Part shown: piece after piece, positions 16,618 to 25,724 of the stretch
How positions within the stretch are numbered: the stretch's first letter is position 1
Layout of the letters: each line of letters starts with the position of its first letter
NCBI GenBank assembly: GCA_043758755.1
Contig: JAYVMW010000016.1
Location: 124,001 to 188,000 of the forward strand
Direction of reading: 5' to 3'
Origin: Solimicrobium sp043758755
GTDB taxonomy: Bacteria; Pseudomonadota; Gammaproteobacteria; Burkholderiales; Burkholderiaceae_D
DNA length: 64,000 nt
The notes under the pieces: model-generated
Told to the model about the DNA's origin: nothing
The model's database searches: none
Seen by the model: only the letters and a program-made list of their open reading frames with translations
Program-made: the position numbers and the translations under genes

Positions 16618-17369
16618 AGTGCACTCGCCTGCAATCCAATCAACACCAGATTTTCAACCAGCCGGTGCGCAATGCGCAAACTGGAGGTCAGATAAGGTGC
16701 CGCACCGCCTGACAGCAGGCACAGCGGCAGACCGTCCGGTTCGGATTGGGTAAATAAGGAAAAATTGTGTACTACGTGTTCAATGGCGCCGACCTGACAG
16801 GCCAAACAGCCGCTCCAGATTGCCGCCTCGGTTGAACCGGCAAAATGGGTTGCCACCGATACTGCGTCCTGCACATGTGGCAATTGCGCGGTATTGACCG
16901 CCAGTGACTGCGCCATCAGTTGCAGCCCGGGCGCGATCATGCCACCGATGAAATCACCCTGCGCAGTGACAGCGTCGATGGTCGTGGCGGTACCGCAGGT
17001 AGCGACTATCAGGTTTTGCTCAGGGCACAATGCATGCGCGCCGATCGCCGAAGCAAAGCGGTCGCTGCCGAGCTGCTGCGGGTTTTGATAATGATTGGTC
17101 AGTCCGGCCCGGCTGGACTGTGCGGCAAACCATTCCAGCTCCACCTGGCTACCAATCGCAGCGGTCAGTTGCGTCTGCACGACAGCACCGGCCACGTTCG
17201 AAATAATGGCGCGCCGGATCGGGTACACCGCCCACATCGGCTGGAGCTGCGCAAAATCCAGATACGATACCGAACCCTGCTTCAGCCATACGCCCAGCGC
17301 GGCAGGCGCTGCCGGGTCCAGCACGGCCCATTTAATCCGTGTATTACCTGCATCGATTAATAACAGCAT
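16614..17369 (-). CDS. coaX: type III pantothenate kinase
   Basis: 251 residues. MLLLIDAGNTRIKWA is the phosphate-binding start of the ASKHA fold, followed by LGSDRFASAIGAH and the catalytic region ATCGTATTIDAV with GDFIGGMIAPGL. It phosphorylates pantothenate as the first step of CoA synthesis. Sandwiched between birA (7-bp gap) and the SPOR gene (4-bp overlap), the usual betaproteobacterial order. Confidence 0.95.
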   Translation of the reverse strand: MLLLIDAGNTRIKWAVLDPAAPAALGVWLKQGSVSYLDFAQLQPMWAVYPIRRAIISNVAGAVVQTQLTAAIGSQVELEWFAAQSSRAGLTNHYQNPQQLGSDRFASAIGAHALCPEQNLIVATCGTATTIDAVTAQGDFIGGMIAPGLQLMAQSLAVNTAQLPHVQDAVSVATHFAGSTEAAIWSGCLACQVGAIEHVVHNFSLFTQSEPDGLPLCLLSGGAAPYLTSSLRIAHRLVENLVLIGLQASAL

Positions 17370-17376
17370 CGCGGGT

Positions 17377-18177
17377 TCACCCTGTTCTCAAAGAAACGTC
17401 GCCGGCCATCACTGCACTGAGCGCGCCGTGTTCGTCCTGCAGCATCAGACAGCCCTGCTGATTCACACCGGTTGCAATCCCGTGCCGGATAATTTTGCCC
17501 TGTTCAATCAAATTCACGTGCATTCCGGCATGGGCATGCAGTGCATTCCAGCGTTCCAGAAAGCTTGTCAGGCCGGATTGTTCAAACTGCTCCAGCGCCG
17601 CTACCAGATGATTGAGCAACATCGCCAGCAGCTGATTTCGGTCCATCTGGGCCAGCCAGGTCGCATCGGCCACTGCATGGCCGATGCGCTGCTCCAGTTC
17701 TTCCGGCACCAGCAGATTCAGTCCGATACCGATGACTGCCCAGGTATGTTGCCCATGTGTAGCGGATTCGACCAGCACGCCAGCCAGCTTTTTACCATTC
17801 CTCTGCACATCGTTGGGCCATTTCAGCTGCACCGGAACCTGCAGTGTTGCCAGCGCCTCGGCCAGTGCCACGCCGACTACCAGCGGCAAACCCAGCAGCG
17901 CCTGCGCAGACTGTGCAAACGGCCAGGCCACTGAAAAGGTCAGTGACGCGCCGGCCCCGGACAGCCAGCTGCGCCCGGCCCGCCCGCGCCCGGCGCTCTG
18001 GTGTTCGGCCACCAGCAGTATCGGACCGGTCAGCGACGCCAGCCGGCCCAGCAAATCGGAATTGGTGGATCCGGTTTGCTGCACCACGTCGATCAGAACC
18101 GTTTGCGCACGTGCAGTACAGTGCGCAGATATCTGAGCGGAATCGAGAAAGCTGGCTGGTGAATTCATGGCGGGCAT
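17377..18177 (-). CDS. birA: biotin-acetyl-CoA-carboxylase ligase
   Basis: About 266 residues from the ATG at 18177; a second ATG follows at 18168 and neither has a clear ribosome site. The frame is open further upstream, but that part is not BirA-like. Ligase motifs are AEHQSAGRGRAGRSWLSGAG (biotin/ATP loop), LKWPNDVQRNGKKLAGVLVES and VIGIGLNL. There is no N-terminal helix-turn-helix, so this is a ligase without repressor function. First gene of birA-coaX-SPOR. Confidence 0.93.
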   Translation of the reverse strand: MPAMNSPASFLDSAQISAHCTARAQTVLIDVVQQTGSTNSDLLGRLASLTGPILLVAEHQSAGRGRAGRSWLSGAGASLTFSVAWPFAQSAQALLGLPLVVGVALAEALATLQVPVQLKWPNDVQRNGKKLAGVLVESATHGQHTWAVIGIGLNLLVPEELEQRIGHAVADATWLAQMDRNQLLAMLLNHLVAALEQFEQSGLTSFLERWNALHAHAGMHVNLIEQGKIIRHGIATGVNQQGCLMLQDEHGALSAVMAGDVSLRTG

Positions 18178-18289
18178 TGTAGCTTGCCGGCAAGAGAATA
18201 GCCAATGTTGAAAATATGTGGTTGCAGACAGGATATATTTGGCAAATAATCTGCGGGTCAGTCGCCTCTCACAGCATGAAGGAAACAAA

Positions 18290-19507
18290 ATGATCGATGT
18301 CATTGCGTGTATCGCCGATTTCAACCGCGGTCGCGACCCACAGCGCCTGGCCATGAAATACCACAACATGCGCCAGAACTCGTTTGTGTTCCTGCGCGGC
18401 ACCTGCCATCTGTTTTATGCACGGCTCCCCACTACTTCGATCTTCAAGACCGCGCCGCTGACCTGGAATTGCGGCGACCTGCATCTGGAAAATTTTGGCA
18501 GCTACAAGGGCGACAACCGGCTGACCTACTTCGACATGAACGATTTCGATGAAGCCGCGCTGGCACCGCTGAGCTGGGAACTGGTGCGTCTGATTACCAG
18601 CATTCAGGTCGGTGCTGCCACCCTGTCGCTCAACGCTGAGGAAGCCGATGCGCTGTCCCAGACCGTCATCGAAGCTTATGCCCATGCGCTCACCTGCGGC
18701 AAGGCGACCTGGGTGGAGCGCGAAATTTCAAGCGGCATCATTCGTCAGTTGCTCGACGACCTGCGGGAACGGCAACGCGCACTGCATCTGGACCGGCGCA
18801 CCATACTGACCGGCCGCGGGCACAAAAAATACCGGCTGCTCCATATCGACGGTAAAAAAGCGTTGGCGGTATCCGGTACGCAAAAAGCCAGAGTAACCAG
18901 GCTGATTCATGCGTATGCCAAAACCCAACCAAATCCGCAATTTTATGAAGTACTCGATGTGGCGCGCCGCATTGCCGGTACCGGTAGCCTGGGTGTGGAT
19001 CGCTACACGATACTGGTCAACGGAAAAGGCTCGCCGGATGCCAATTACCTGCTGGACCTGAAACATGCCCTGCCGTCCGCGCTGGCCAGAAACTGTCCGG
19101 TGAAACAGCCCCAGTTCGACAGCGAGGCACATCGCGTGGTGGCTATCGAACGGCGCATGCAGGCGGTTTCCATGGCGTTCCTGACAGCCGTAAAAATGGG
19201 CGACAAAGGCTACGTCCTGCGCGCCCTGCAACCTTCCGAAGACCGCATCATCCTGAACCGGCACGAACACAGCATGCCGGCGTTACACAAAAGCATGACC
19301 ACCCTGGGTCAGATAGTTGCCAGCGCGCATTTACGCAGCGCCGGTCGCGACGGCTCCGCCATCGCCGATGAACTGATTGCTTTTGGGCACAAAGTTAAGT
19401 GGAAAAACAAACTTCTTGTTGCTGCAAAAAAATGTGCGCAACAAGTTGAGCAGGATTGGCAAATATATTGCCAAGGGTATGATGACGGCGTATTTAAAGT
19501 CAGGTAA
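18290..19507 (+). CDS. DUF2252 family protein
   Basis: 405 residues from the ATG at 18290, which has GAAGGAAAC just upstream; an in-frame GTG at 18218 is less likely. Kinase-like landmarks of the family include FLRGTCHLFYARLP, WNCGDLHLENFGSYKG (catalytic-loop-like HLEN) and YFDMNDFDEAALAPLSWEL (DFDE metal-loop-like). The fold resembles aminoglycoside phosphotransferase-type kinases, but the substrate is unknown. Followed 33 bp later by a TetR-type regulator in the same direction. Confidence 0.87.
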   Translation: MIDVIACIADFNRGRDPQRLAMKYHNMRQNSFVFLRGTCHLFYARLPTTSIFKTAPLTWNCGDLHLENFGSYKGDNRLTYFDMNDFDEAALAPLSWELVRLITSIQVGAATLSLNAEEADALSQTVIEAYAHALTCGKATWVEREISSGIIRQLLDDLRERQRALHLDRRTILTGRGHKKYRLLHIDGKKALAVSGTQKARVTRLIHAYAKTQPNPQFYEVLDVARRIAGTGSLGVDRYTILVNGKGSPDANYLLDLKHALPSALARNCPVKQPQFDSEAHRVVAIERRMQAVSMAFLTAVKMGDKGYVLRALQPSEDRIILNRHEHSMPALHKSMTTLGQIVASAHLRSAGRDGSAIADELIAFGHKVKWKNKLLVAAKKCAQQVEQDWQIYCQGYDDGVFKVR

Positions 19508-19540
19508 TCTGGAGTTCGTTTTGCGTTAAGGAGATGAAAT

Positions 19541-20176
19541 ATGGAAAGCCAAACCGCCTCGACAGTCAAGCGTCGCAGCCCGCATCAGGCACGTTCCCGG
19601 GATAAACTGGAACTGATATTCGAAGCCAGCATTCGTATATTAAACAAGCAGGGACTCGAAGGACTGACCACCAACCGCATCGCCGAGGTCGCCGGCGTTT
19701 CCATCGGTACGCTGTACCAGTATTTTTCCAACAAACAGGAAATTCTGGCGGCACTCGGAAAACGGGAAATTGACGCAACCATCGCGAAAATTACCGAACA
19801 GTTTTTAGACACCCACGACGATTCCGACAAACTGCGACTCTTGATCAGCATCCTGCTGAATGCCTTTGACGGCCGTCATCAGGTGCGGAAAATTTTATTG
19901 GAAATCGCCCTGAATCAACAGGGCATGAAAGGGTTGGATCAGTCCGTTCAACAGATCACCAACCTGCTCAATTCGCCCATGGCAGCGCATTTCTTCAAAG
20001 ACCTGCCACACTTGACCGAGATGGATATTTTTGTTTTATCCAGCGCCGTCACAGGCGTGATCCGCTCGGCACTGATACGGGATATCGGCCTGCTGTCGCA
20101 AAAGGAACTGGAAGATAAAATCATTGTCCTGATTCGCTCTTACATCAGACAGAATCAACCCGAGCATGTGCAGTAA
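19541..20176 (+). CDS. TetR/AcrR family transcriptional regulator
   Basis: 211 residues. The N-terminal helix-turn-helix is typical (IFEASIRILNKQGLEGLTT, VAGVSIGTLYQYFSNKQEIL). The C-terminal ligand domain is not assignable to a subfamily with a known ligand. AAGGAG sits before the ATG. It follows the DUF2252 gene and converges on the arabinan island, so its targets may be the DUF2252 gene or something outside this region. Confidence 0.92.
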   Translation: MESQTASTVKRRSPHQARSRDKLELIFEASIRILNKQGLEGLTTNRIAEVAGVSIGTLYQYFSNKQEILAALGKREIDATIAKITEQFLDTHDDSDKLRLLISILLNAFDGRHQVRKILLEIALNQQGMKGLDQSVQQITNLLNSPMAAHFFKDLPHLTEMDIFVLSSAVTGVIRSALIRDIGLLSQKELEDKIIVLIRSYIRQNQPEHVQ

Positions 20177-20238
20177 ATTCTCACTGTAATTCGTTTTTGT
20201 TAAAGGTCGCTTTGGAGAATGCCAACGCCAGCAGCCAG

Positions 20239-20260
20239 CGCATTGGACACGCATTGGACA
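20239..20260. repeat. 11-bp tandem duplication
   Basis: CGCATTGGACA occurs twice head to tail at 20239-20249 and 20250-20260, in the non-coding gap between the TetR gene and the decayed arabinosidase end. It is probably a replication-slip trace. Confidence 0.7.
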
Positions 20261-20279
20261 ACTCCGGGCCGCACCGGAA

Positions 20280-20438
20280 TTACTGACGTAGCACACCTTC
20301 ATGATTGACTGAAATCGACGGACCAGGTGCATAACTGGTCTGAATGCGATGCTCATAGCCACGGAAGTTGTAGGTCACATCCGATGAATCGGGTATTTGG
20401 CTAGGCTCGGTCATTAGATCCAATCCGGCCCAGGTCGC
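20280..20438 (-). pseudogene. unidentified C-terminal coding remnant behind the GH127 pseudogene
   Basis: In a different frame from the GH127 fragment, an open stretch of about 50 codons ends in a stop at 20280 and reads ...VTYNFRGYEHRIQTSYA then GPSISVNHEGVLRQ. It has protein-like composition (alternating polar and aromatic residues as in beta strands) but no start of its own. It may be the tail of a lost gene joined to the GH127 remnant. I cannot name the family. Confidence 0.3.
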
Positions 20439-21402
20439 CAATTTCATGCGAAGTTGAAAAGGCACGGCCACACCAGCCGTCGTTCTCGTATAACAAATGA
20501 TGATCAACCTCGGGCTGCTGTTCGCCAGGCGCTACGGCATCAATCGTTTGCGCATAGATGAACGCACCATATTTGGCCTGACTTTCCAGACCAGAACCCA
20601 CACAGCACCACATCGCCTTGTCGACCTGTGAATACACCCGGTAGTGGTTGGGCCGCATGGGTGTGAAGTAAACAAATCCGCCCGTCCCGGGGTGCTGGGA
20701 CGACAGAATATGGTTGTACAGGGCCCGCTCGTAATAGTCGCCATACTCACCGTTGGGCCGATTCAGAAACAGCATTTCGGTCAGCTTGAGCATATTGTAG
20801 GTGTTGCAGGTTTCCGGTCCTTCCACTTCATCGAGCATGGACGAGAAATCATTTTCATCATGAAAATGTTCTTTGACGCTGTTGCCGCCGATCGCTACCG
20901 TGCGATGGGCAACCACCGACTGCCAGAAAAACCGGGCGGCCCCCAGCCAGTCCTGCTGGCCGGTCATCTCTGCAACATCGGCGAGCACTTCATTCATGCC
21001 GCCGGGTATGCCGCCCAGATAGCCGGTGCCGCTGTTGGTCTGGCAGCGTTTGAGTTCGGCGACAAAGTAATTCAGGCGCGCCAGTACCGCCAGGTCGCCG
21101 GTTGAGGCAAACATCAGCGCCAGGGCTGACAGGTAGTGGCCGCCCATATGACCGTCCAGCCCGGACGACTCCCAGTTGCCGTAACTGGGCTGTTTTGGTA
21201 CCAACCCGGATTCGCGCAGATACGGCGCGAGCAGTTTGTCGGGATCGAGTTCCATCGGATACTGCAGATCGGTATTCTGCGCGTCCAGAAAAGGCCCCTC
21301 GGTCAGACGCACATCGGACAGCGGAAATAACTGCAACGGCTCGGCACAGGCCTGACTCAGACACAGCCACAGCATTCCAGACAGAACCAGGCGAATGATC
21401 AC
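20401..21402 (-). pseudogene. GH127 beta-L-arabinofuranosidase, internally deleted and 3'-truncated
   Basis: The 333-codon frame has a signal peptide and clear family landmarks (GLDGHMGGHYLSALALMFAST, GTGYLGGIPGG, MNEVLADVAEMTG, AARFFW, EGPETCNTYNMLKL, MWCCVGSGLESQAKYG), but family members are about 600-780 residues. The segment with the WVPWYNLHK motif normally lies between GGIPG and the MNEV block and is absent. A second stretch before AARFFW is missing too. Everything after the CCxGSG region is replaced by unrelated residues before a stop. Both losses are in frame, so the frame stays open but the catalytic domain cannot be intact. Last gene of the arabinan run. Confidence 0.8.
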
Positions 21403-22430
21403 TATTGCTGCATCAAGCGGCTTTTGTAACGGTTCAGATCCTGCACGTCAACCACCGGCCACAGGTCACTGTCCCAGTGCATTTCCATGATCTTGAGCTT
21501 TTGCAGATAATTGTCGGCAGTCTCATAGGCGTGCAGCACCAGATAATCTTTGCCATCCATGCTGTAGGCACTGTTGTGACCCAGCGCCTTCCATTCACGG
21601 GTGCCTTCAACCACCAGGCTGCCCCCACCTTTGGCCAGGTCGCGACCCTCTTTATCCAGATACGGTCCGGTCACGGAACGGGAGCGACCTATCATCAGGT
21701 GATAGGTGCTGTTTGCCCCGCGGCAGCACAGTCCCCATGAGACAAATAAATAGTAGTAATTGTTTTTCCTGAAAATAAACGGCGCTTCGATTTCCTGCGG
21801 ACCGGCTTCACCGTCGGCGCTGGAGTTTGTGTTGGCGGTGGTGGCACGACGCGCAACGGCATGCCATTCCTGCGGTTCCTTCAGATGCGTCCAGCTGTCA
21901 TCCAGCCGGACCAGCTTGATGCCGCTCCAGAACGAACCAAACACCATCCAGCCCTGTCCGGCACTGTCTTCGACAATATTCGGATCGATCGCATTCCAGT
22001 CATCACGCAATGGCACCGACTGCAGCACCATGCCCTGATCCTGCCAGTGATAGTTGGGCGCGCGCGGATTCAGGGTGGGGCTGGTGGCTACGCCAATTGC
22101 CGACGCGTTTTTGCCAAAGCCGGACACCGAGTAATACAGATAGTATTGGCCGTGATGGAACTGCACATCGGGGGCCCAGACATGGCCGTTGAAGGCCGGT
22201 GCGGCGTTACGGGCCCAGCCAGGTTCATCCTTGAAAATCGGCCCTTCCGGCTGCCAGTCCACCATATTTGCGGAACTGTAAAAAGTGATGCCGGGACCGG
22301 TGCTGTAGACATAATAGCGGTCGCCTTCTTTAGCCATGACCGGATCATGCACGCTGACTTCAGCGGCGTGGGCTGTCAGCATGAACTGGCATGCAAAAAA
22401 TAATGTCTTGATGATCGATCGCATTAACAT
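21402..22430 (-). CDS. GH43 endo-alpha-1,5-L-arabinanase, exported
   Basis: 342 residues with a signal peptide ending AHAA. The five-bladed propeller GH43 catalytic trio is visible: Asp in VHDPVMAKEGDRYYVYSTG (base), Asp in WNAIDPNIVED (pKa modulator) and Glu in GPQEIEAPFIF (acid). WGLCCRGANSTYHLMIGRS and the late GHNSAY segment match arabinan endo-1,5-arabinosidases. AAAGGAA precedes the ATG. Overlaps the GH127 remnant by one base. Acts on the arabinan backbone in periplasm or outside. Confidence 0.9.
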   Translation of the reverse strand: MLMRSIIKTLFFACQFMLTAHAAEVSVHDPVMAKEGDRYYVYSTGPGITFYSSANMVDWQPEGPIFKDEPGWARNAAPAFNGHVWAPDVQFHHGQYYLYYSVSGFGKNASAIGVATSPTLNPRAPNYHWQDQGMVLQSVPLRDDWNAIDPNIVEDSAGQGWMVFGSFWSGIKLVRLDDSWTHLKEPQEWHAVARRATTANTNSSADGEAGPQEIEAPFIFRKNNYYYLFVSWGLCCRGANSTYHLMIGRSRSVTGPYLDKEGRDLAKGGGSLVVEGTREWKALGHNSAYSMDGKDYLVLHAYETADNYLQKLKIMEMHWDSDLWPVVDVQDLNRYKSRLMQQ

Positions 22431-22512
22431 GCCATTTCCTTTAACGCTGCTGTGTCATAAATTCTAAAAAGCCATTTTTTCCGCTCAGCACGCCGTCTAG
22501 GCGACCCCATCA

Positions 22513-22534
22513 TTCCCGCGGTTTTTGGCGGGAA
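22513..22534. repeat. hairpin of the common CATTCCCGC...GCGGGAA type
   Basis: TTCCCGC (22513-22519) pairs with GCGGGAA (22528-22534) in the gap between two GH43 genes. It resembles the dispersed GC-rich hairpins found between genes in many proteobacteria, and could slow transcription or protect the upstream message. There is no T tract on the minus strand. Confidence 0.5.
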
Positions 22535-22545
22535 CAACGGGAGGG

Positions 22546-24042
22546 TCAGGTTCCGGTCCTGATACCCCAAAGCGTCACGCCGCCAATTGACAGCGCGGAG
22601 AAGGTGACTTCAAAACTGTTGGAACTGCTGTTGAACTGGCGCGACAACACACCATTAAACACGCCACCGCCAGCGGATGCGATGGTAATGTTGGTCACGT
22701 TCGGACTGGCCGCGTTGGCCCCCTTGTAAGTCCAACTTCCGCTGAGCGCACCGGACAGCGTGCCGTCGGCATTGAACTGCACCACCTGTGAATTGTTGAT
22801 GGAGCCGGAAATCGTCTTGCCAAAATTAACCACTTTGTAGCTGCCGGGGACATCGGTACTGGCCACCGTCGGGTTCAACGCGGTCGGGTTCAAACTCAAC
22901 GGTGCATAGCGCAGCGGTGCAATCACCGGCCAGTCATCGGCATTGATGTACATGGCGTGCACGCGCGCTTCAAAATAATTGCCCTGATTGGGAAACAGCG
23001 TATGGAAAATGATGAAGTATTCATTGCTCGCTGCCCGGTAGTAAGTCGAGGCGCCGCCCGGCGACACATAACCGGGTGGTGTGCCGGTTTCACCGTTGGC
23101 CAGACCAAACTGATAGTTACCCAGCAATTCCTGACCGTATGGTGCGATTGTGGCTGAATCTGGAAACGGCAGACTCAGATTCGATTTTACGCCGGCCATG
23201 TCGTTGCCCAGTCCATCCAGATACGGGCCGTCAGGATTGGTCGAGCGCGCCACGCGAATGTTGTAGCCGTCGCTGGAAGCCATGCCGCCAAACGCGGAGA
23301 ACAGATAATAGTAGCCAGTCTGTGGCACATACAGAACGTTGGAACCTTCAATCGGCGAGTTGTTCCCGCCCATTAAATGCTTGCCATAGCCCTGACCGGC
23401 CACCGGCAGACCAGTAGCCGGGTCAATAGCCAGAATAAATATCCCGCCGGAATACGAGCCGTAAATCATCCACAGCTTGTGCGCGGCATCATAAAACAGA
23501 TACGGGTCGATCACATTCGGCATCACCGTCTGATCATAATTCGCCACACCTGTGCCGGACTTGAGGATGGTGGCTTTATTCACATACGGTCCGCCAATCT
23601 GATCAGCCACCGCCACGCCCATGGCCGACAGCGGTGAGCTGCCCTGACAGGAATCGTAGTACATATAGAATTTACCATCCGGCAGTTGGAACACGGCCGG
23701 ACGCCACAGGTCGGTCACGGTTGACCAGCTGAAGGTCGCAGTCAGATCGGTGAGTACATTGGCAAACAGCGGGTTGGTCGCATTGACACCGTTGGCAAAG
23801 GTGGTCCAGTTCATCAGATCGGTGGACTTGGCGGCGGTCAGGTGTGAGCCGAAAATATAATAGGTGCTGCCCGCCACGACCAGGTCGGTATCGTGAATCA
23901 GCGCGTTGTTGAAGGTCACCAGTGGGGTTGGTGCCGTTGTCACGGGAGGGGTGACCACTGCAGCAGAACCACCGCCACCTCCGCCGCAGGCAGCGAGAAG
24001 CATGGCCAGCGCTGTCGCGACCATCGATTTTCTGTTCACCAT
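22546..24042 (-). CDS. GH43 arabinanase-type lipoprotein
   Basis: 498 residues from the ATG at 24042; an upstream in-frame ATG falls inside the palindromic repeat and is ignored. Lipobox LLAACGGGGGG gives a lipidated Cys with a poly-Gly linker, so it should sit on the outer membrane. The catalytic domain has LIHDTDLVVAGSTYYIFGSH, WRPAVFQLPDGKFYMYYDS, VIDPYLFYDA and PIEGSNVLYVPQTGYYYLF; the usual first Asp context is HDTD. A C-terminal beta domain of about 90 residues (GKTISGSINNSQVVQFNADG) is typical of long endo-arabinanases. Likely makes oligosaccharides for the TonB receptor. Confidence 0.86.
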   Translation of the reverse strand: MVNRKSMVATALAMLLAACGGGGGGSAAVVTPPVTTAPTPLVTFNNALIHDTDLVVAGSTYYIFGSHLTAAKSTDLMNWTTFANGVNATNPLFANVLTDLTATFSWSTVTDLWRPAVFQLPDGKFYMYYDSCQGSSPLSAMGVAVADQIGGPYVNKATILKSGTGVANYDQTVMPNVIDPYLFYDAAHKLWMIYGSYSGGIFILAIDPATGLPVAGQGYGKHLMGGNNSPIEGSNVLYVPQTGYYYLFSAFGGMASSDGYNIRVARSTNPDGPYLDGLGNDMAGVKSNLSLPFPDSATIAPYGQELLGNYQFGLANGETGTPPGYVSPGGASTYYRAASNEYFIIFHTLFPNQGNYFEARVHAMYINADDWPVIAPLRYAPLSLNPTALNPTVASTDVPGSYKVVNFGKTISGSINNSQVVQFNADGTLSGALSGSWTYKGANAASPNVTNITIASAGGGVFNGVLSRQFNSSSNSFEVTFSALSIGGVTLWGIRTGT

Positions 24043-24088
24043 ACTTTTTATCTGTTTTCGGGTTGAATTATTTGATTCAGTTGTAATA

Positions 24089-24115
24089 GTAGGGTGCAAT
24101 AACATTACACCCTAC
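24089..24115. repeat. GTAGGGTGCAAT palindromic repeat, copy 1
   Basis: Arms GTAGGGTGCAAT and ATTACACCCTAC around AAC, one mismatch. It sits in the gap between the GH43 lipoprotein and GH51 genes. Three other copies occur in the island (31000-31024, 35371-35398, degenerate 38583-38607). Confidence 0.85.
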
Positions 24116-24129
24116 GGAAAGTTCCTTTT

Positions 24130-25680
24130 TTATTCTGCGGTCAATACCACTACCGACATCGGCGGCAGGCTCAGCGTCAGCTTGCCTTTTACAGCCACCA
24201 CACGGTATGGCACCGGATGCACCTGGTCCGGCTGCGCAAAGGTATTCAACGCATCCATGGTCTTGGCCGTGAGCAGCTGTCCGCTGAATTTTTGCGCCGG
24301 CATATCCAGCACGACATCCACCGCTTTGCCCGGGTTGGTATTCACCACCGACACCAGCAACTTCCCGTCAACCGCGCGCGCTGCCGAGGCACTCAGTTCC
24401 GCAATGCTGAGCCCGCCAAACCGGTAGTCAGGATTGTGCTGGATATGGACCGGCAATACCGTAGCACCCTGAAACGGCACGTACATCTGATACGCATAGT
24501 AAGTCGGCGTAAGCAGCATTTTTTCGTTATCCGTCACAATCATGGACTGCAACACGTTGACCATCTGCGCGATACTGGTCATGCGCACCCGGTCGGCATG
24601 GCTGTGGAAAATATTGAAGTTGAGTGCGGCAACAATGGCGTCGCGCATGGTGTTTTTCTGGAACAGGAAACCGGGATTGGTGCCGGGCTCCACGTCATAC
24701 CACGTGCCCCACTCATCCACATCGAAGGCAATTTTTTTGTTGGGATCGTGTTTGTCGAGTTTGGCGACATTGTTGCTGATGAGCGTATCGATATGCAGCG
24801 TGTTCTTCAACGCAGAGATCCACTGATCTTCGGCGAAACCGGTAGCCTGACCTTTTTTCTCCCACACGCCGGTGGGCAAGGTGTAGTAATGAAAACTGAC
24901 GGCATCAAAGTGCATGTTCCACTGTTCGTGGATATGCGCGCTCAGATAATCCGACCAGCTGGTGTCTTCATCATGGCCGCCAGCGGCGATGAACAGCGGG
25001 GTATCTTCCCTGGGCGTTTTCAGGAAGCTGGCGTACTGGTTGTACAGATCGGTATAGTGCTGGACAGTCATGTTGCCGCCACAACCCCAGGCTTCATTGC
25101 CGATCGCGAAATACTTGACCTTGAACGGTGCGGCATGACCGTTTTTGCGGCGCAACTCGGCCAGCGTCGAGGTGCCCTCGGCAGTCATGTATTCCAGCCA
25201 CTCGGCCATTTCCTGCACCGTACCCGAACCCAGGTTGCCGTTGACGTAGGCCTCGGCACCGAGCTGGTCAACCAGATCAAAAAATTCGTGCGTGCCGACT
25301 GCGTTGCTCTCGGTCACGCCACCCCAGTTGGTATTGACCTTGACCGGACGGGCAGTGGCTGCGCCGATCCCTTCGCGCCAGTGATATTCGTCGGCAAAGC
25401 AGCCGCCCGGCCAGCGCACCAGCGGTACGTGCAGATTTTTCAGCGCGCCAATGACGTCGTTACGCCAGCCTCTGGTGTTGGGAATCGGCGAGTCTGGACC
25501 AACCCACATGCCACCATAAATGCCGCTGCCCAGATGCTCGGCAAACTGCCCGTAGACATCCTTGTTGATGACGGCGCCGGGCTTGCCGGTGTCGATGGCA
25601 ATGTGGACCGGATCGGCAGCCAGCGTGAATCCGGCAAGTGTCATTAAAGCGGCTGCAACGGCAATTTTCAGAGTAGTCAT
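24130..25680 (-). CDS. GH51 alpha-L-arabinofuranosidase, exported
   Basis: 516 residues with a signal peptide (MTTLKIAVAAALMTLAGFTLAA). GH51 landmarks: GQFAEHLGSGIYGG, RWPGGCFADEYHWREGIG, the acid/base Glu in YFAIGNEAWGCGGN and the nucleophile Glu in FDVDEWGTWYD. It removes terminal L-arabinofuranosyl units. Most GH51 enzymes in bacteria are cytosolic; a secreted one indicates side-chain removal outside the inner membrane. Follows the dehydrogenase gene by 44 bp. Confidence 0.94.
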   Translation of the reverse strand: MTTLKIAVAAALMTLAGFTLAADPVHIAIDTGKPGAVINKDVYGQFAEHLGSGIYGGMWVGPDSPIPNTRGWRNDVIGALKNLHVPLVRWPGGCFADEYHWREGIGAATARPVKVNTNWGGVTESNAVGTHEFFDLVDQLGAEAYVNGNLGSGTVQEMAEWLEYMTAEGTSTLAELRRKNGHAAPFKVKYFAIGNEAWGCGGNMTVQHYTDLYNQYASFLKTPREDTPLFIAAGGHDEDTSWSDYLSAHIHEQWNMHFDAVSFHYYTLPTGVWEKKGQATGFAEDQWISALKNTLHIDTLISNNVAKLDKHDPNKKIAFDVDEWGTWYDVEPGTNPGFLFQKNTMRDAIVAALNFNIFHSHADRVRMTSIAQMVNVLQSMIVTDNEKMLLTPTYYAYQMYVPFQGATVLPVHIQHNPDYRFGGLSIAELSASAARAVDGKLLVSVVNTNPGKAVDVVLDMPAQKFSGQLLTAKTMDALNTFAQPDQVHPVPYRVVAVKGKLTLSLPPMSVVVLTAE

Positions 25681-25724
25681 AGTTATTATTGGTCAGAATG
25701 GTTAATCAAACACGACGACAGAAG

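Noticed and set aside
24217..25647. Long plus-strand frame (about 476 codons) opposite the GH51 gene
   Set aside because: It is the complementary shadow of a clear GH51 gene; its translation is His/Arg-rich with no domain.
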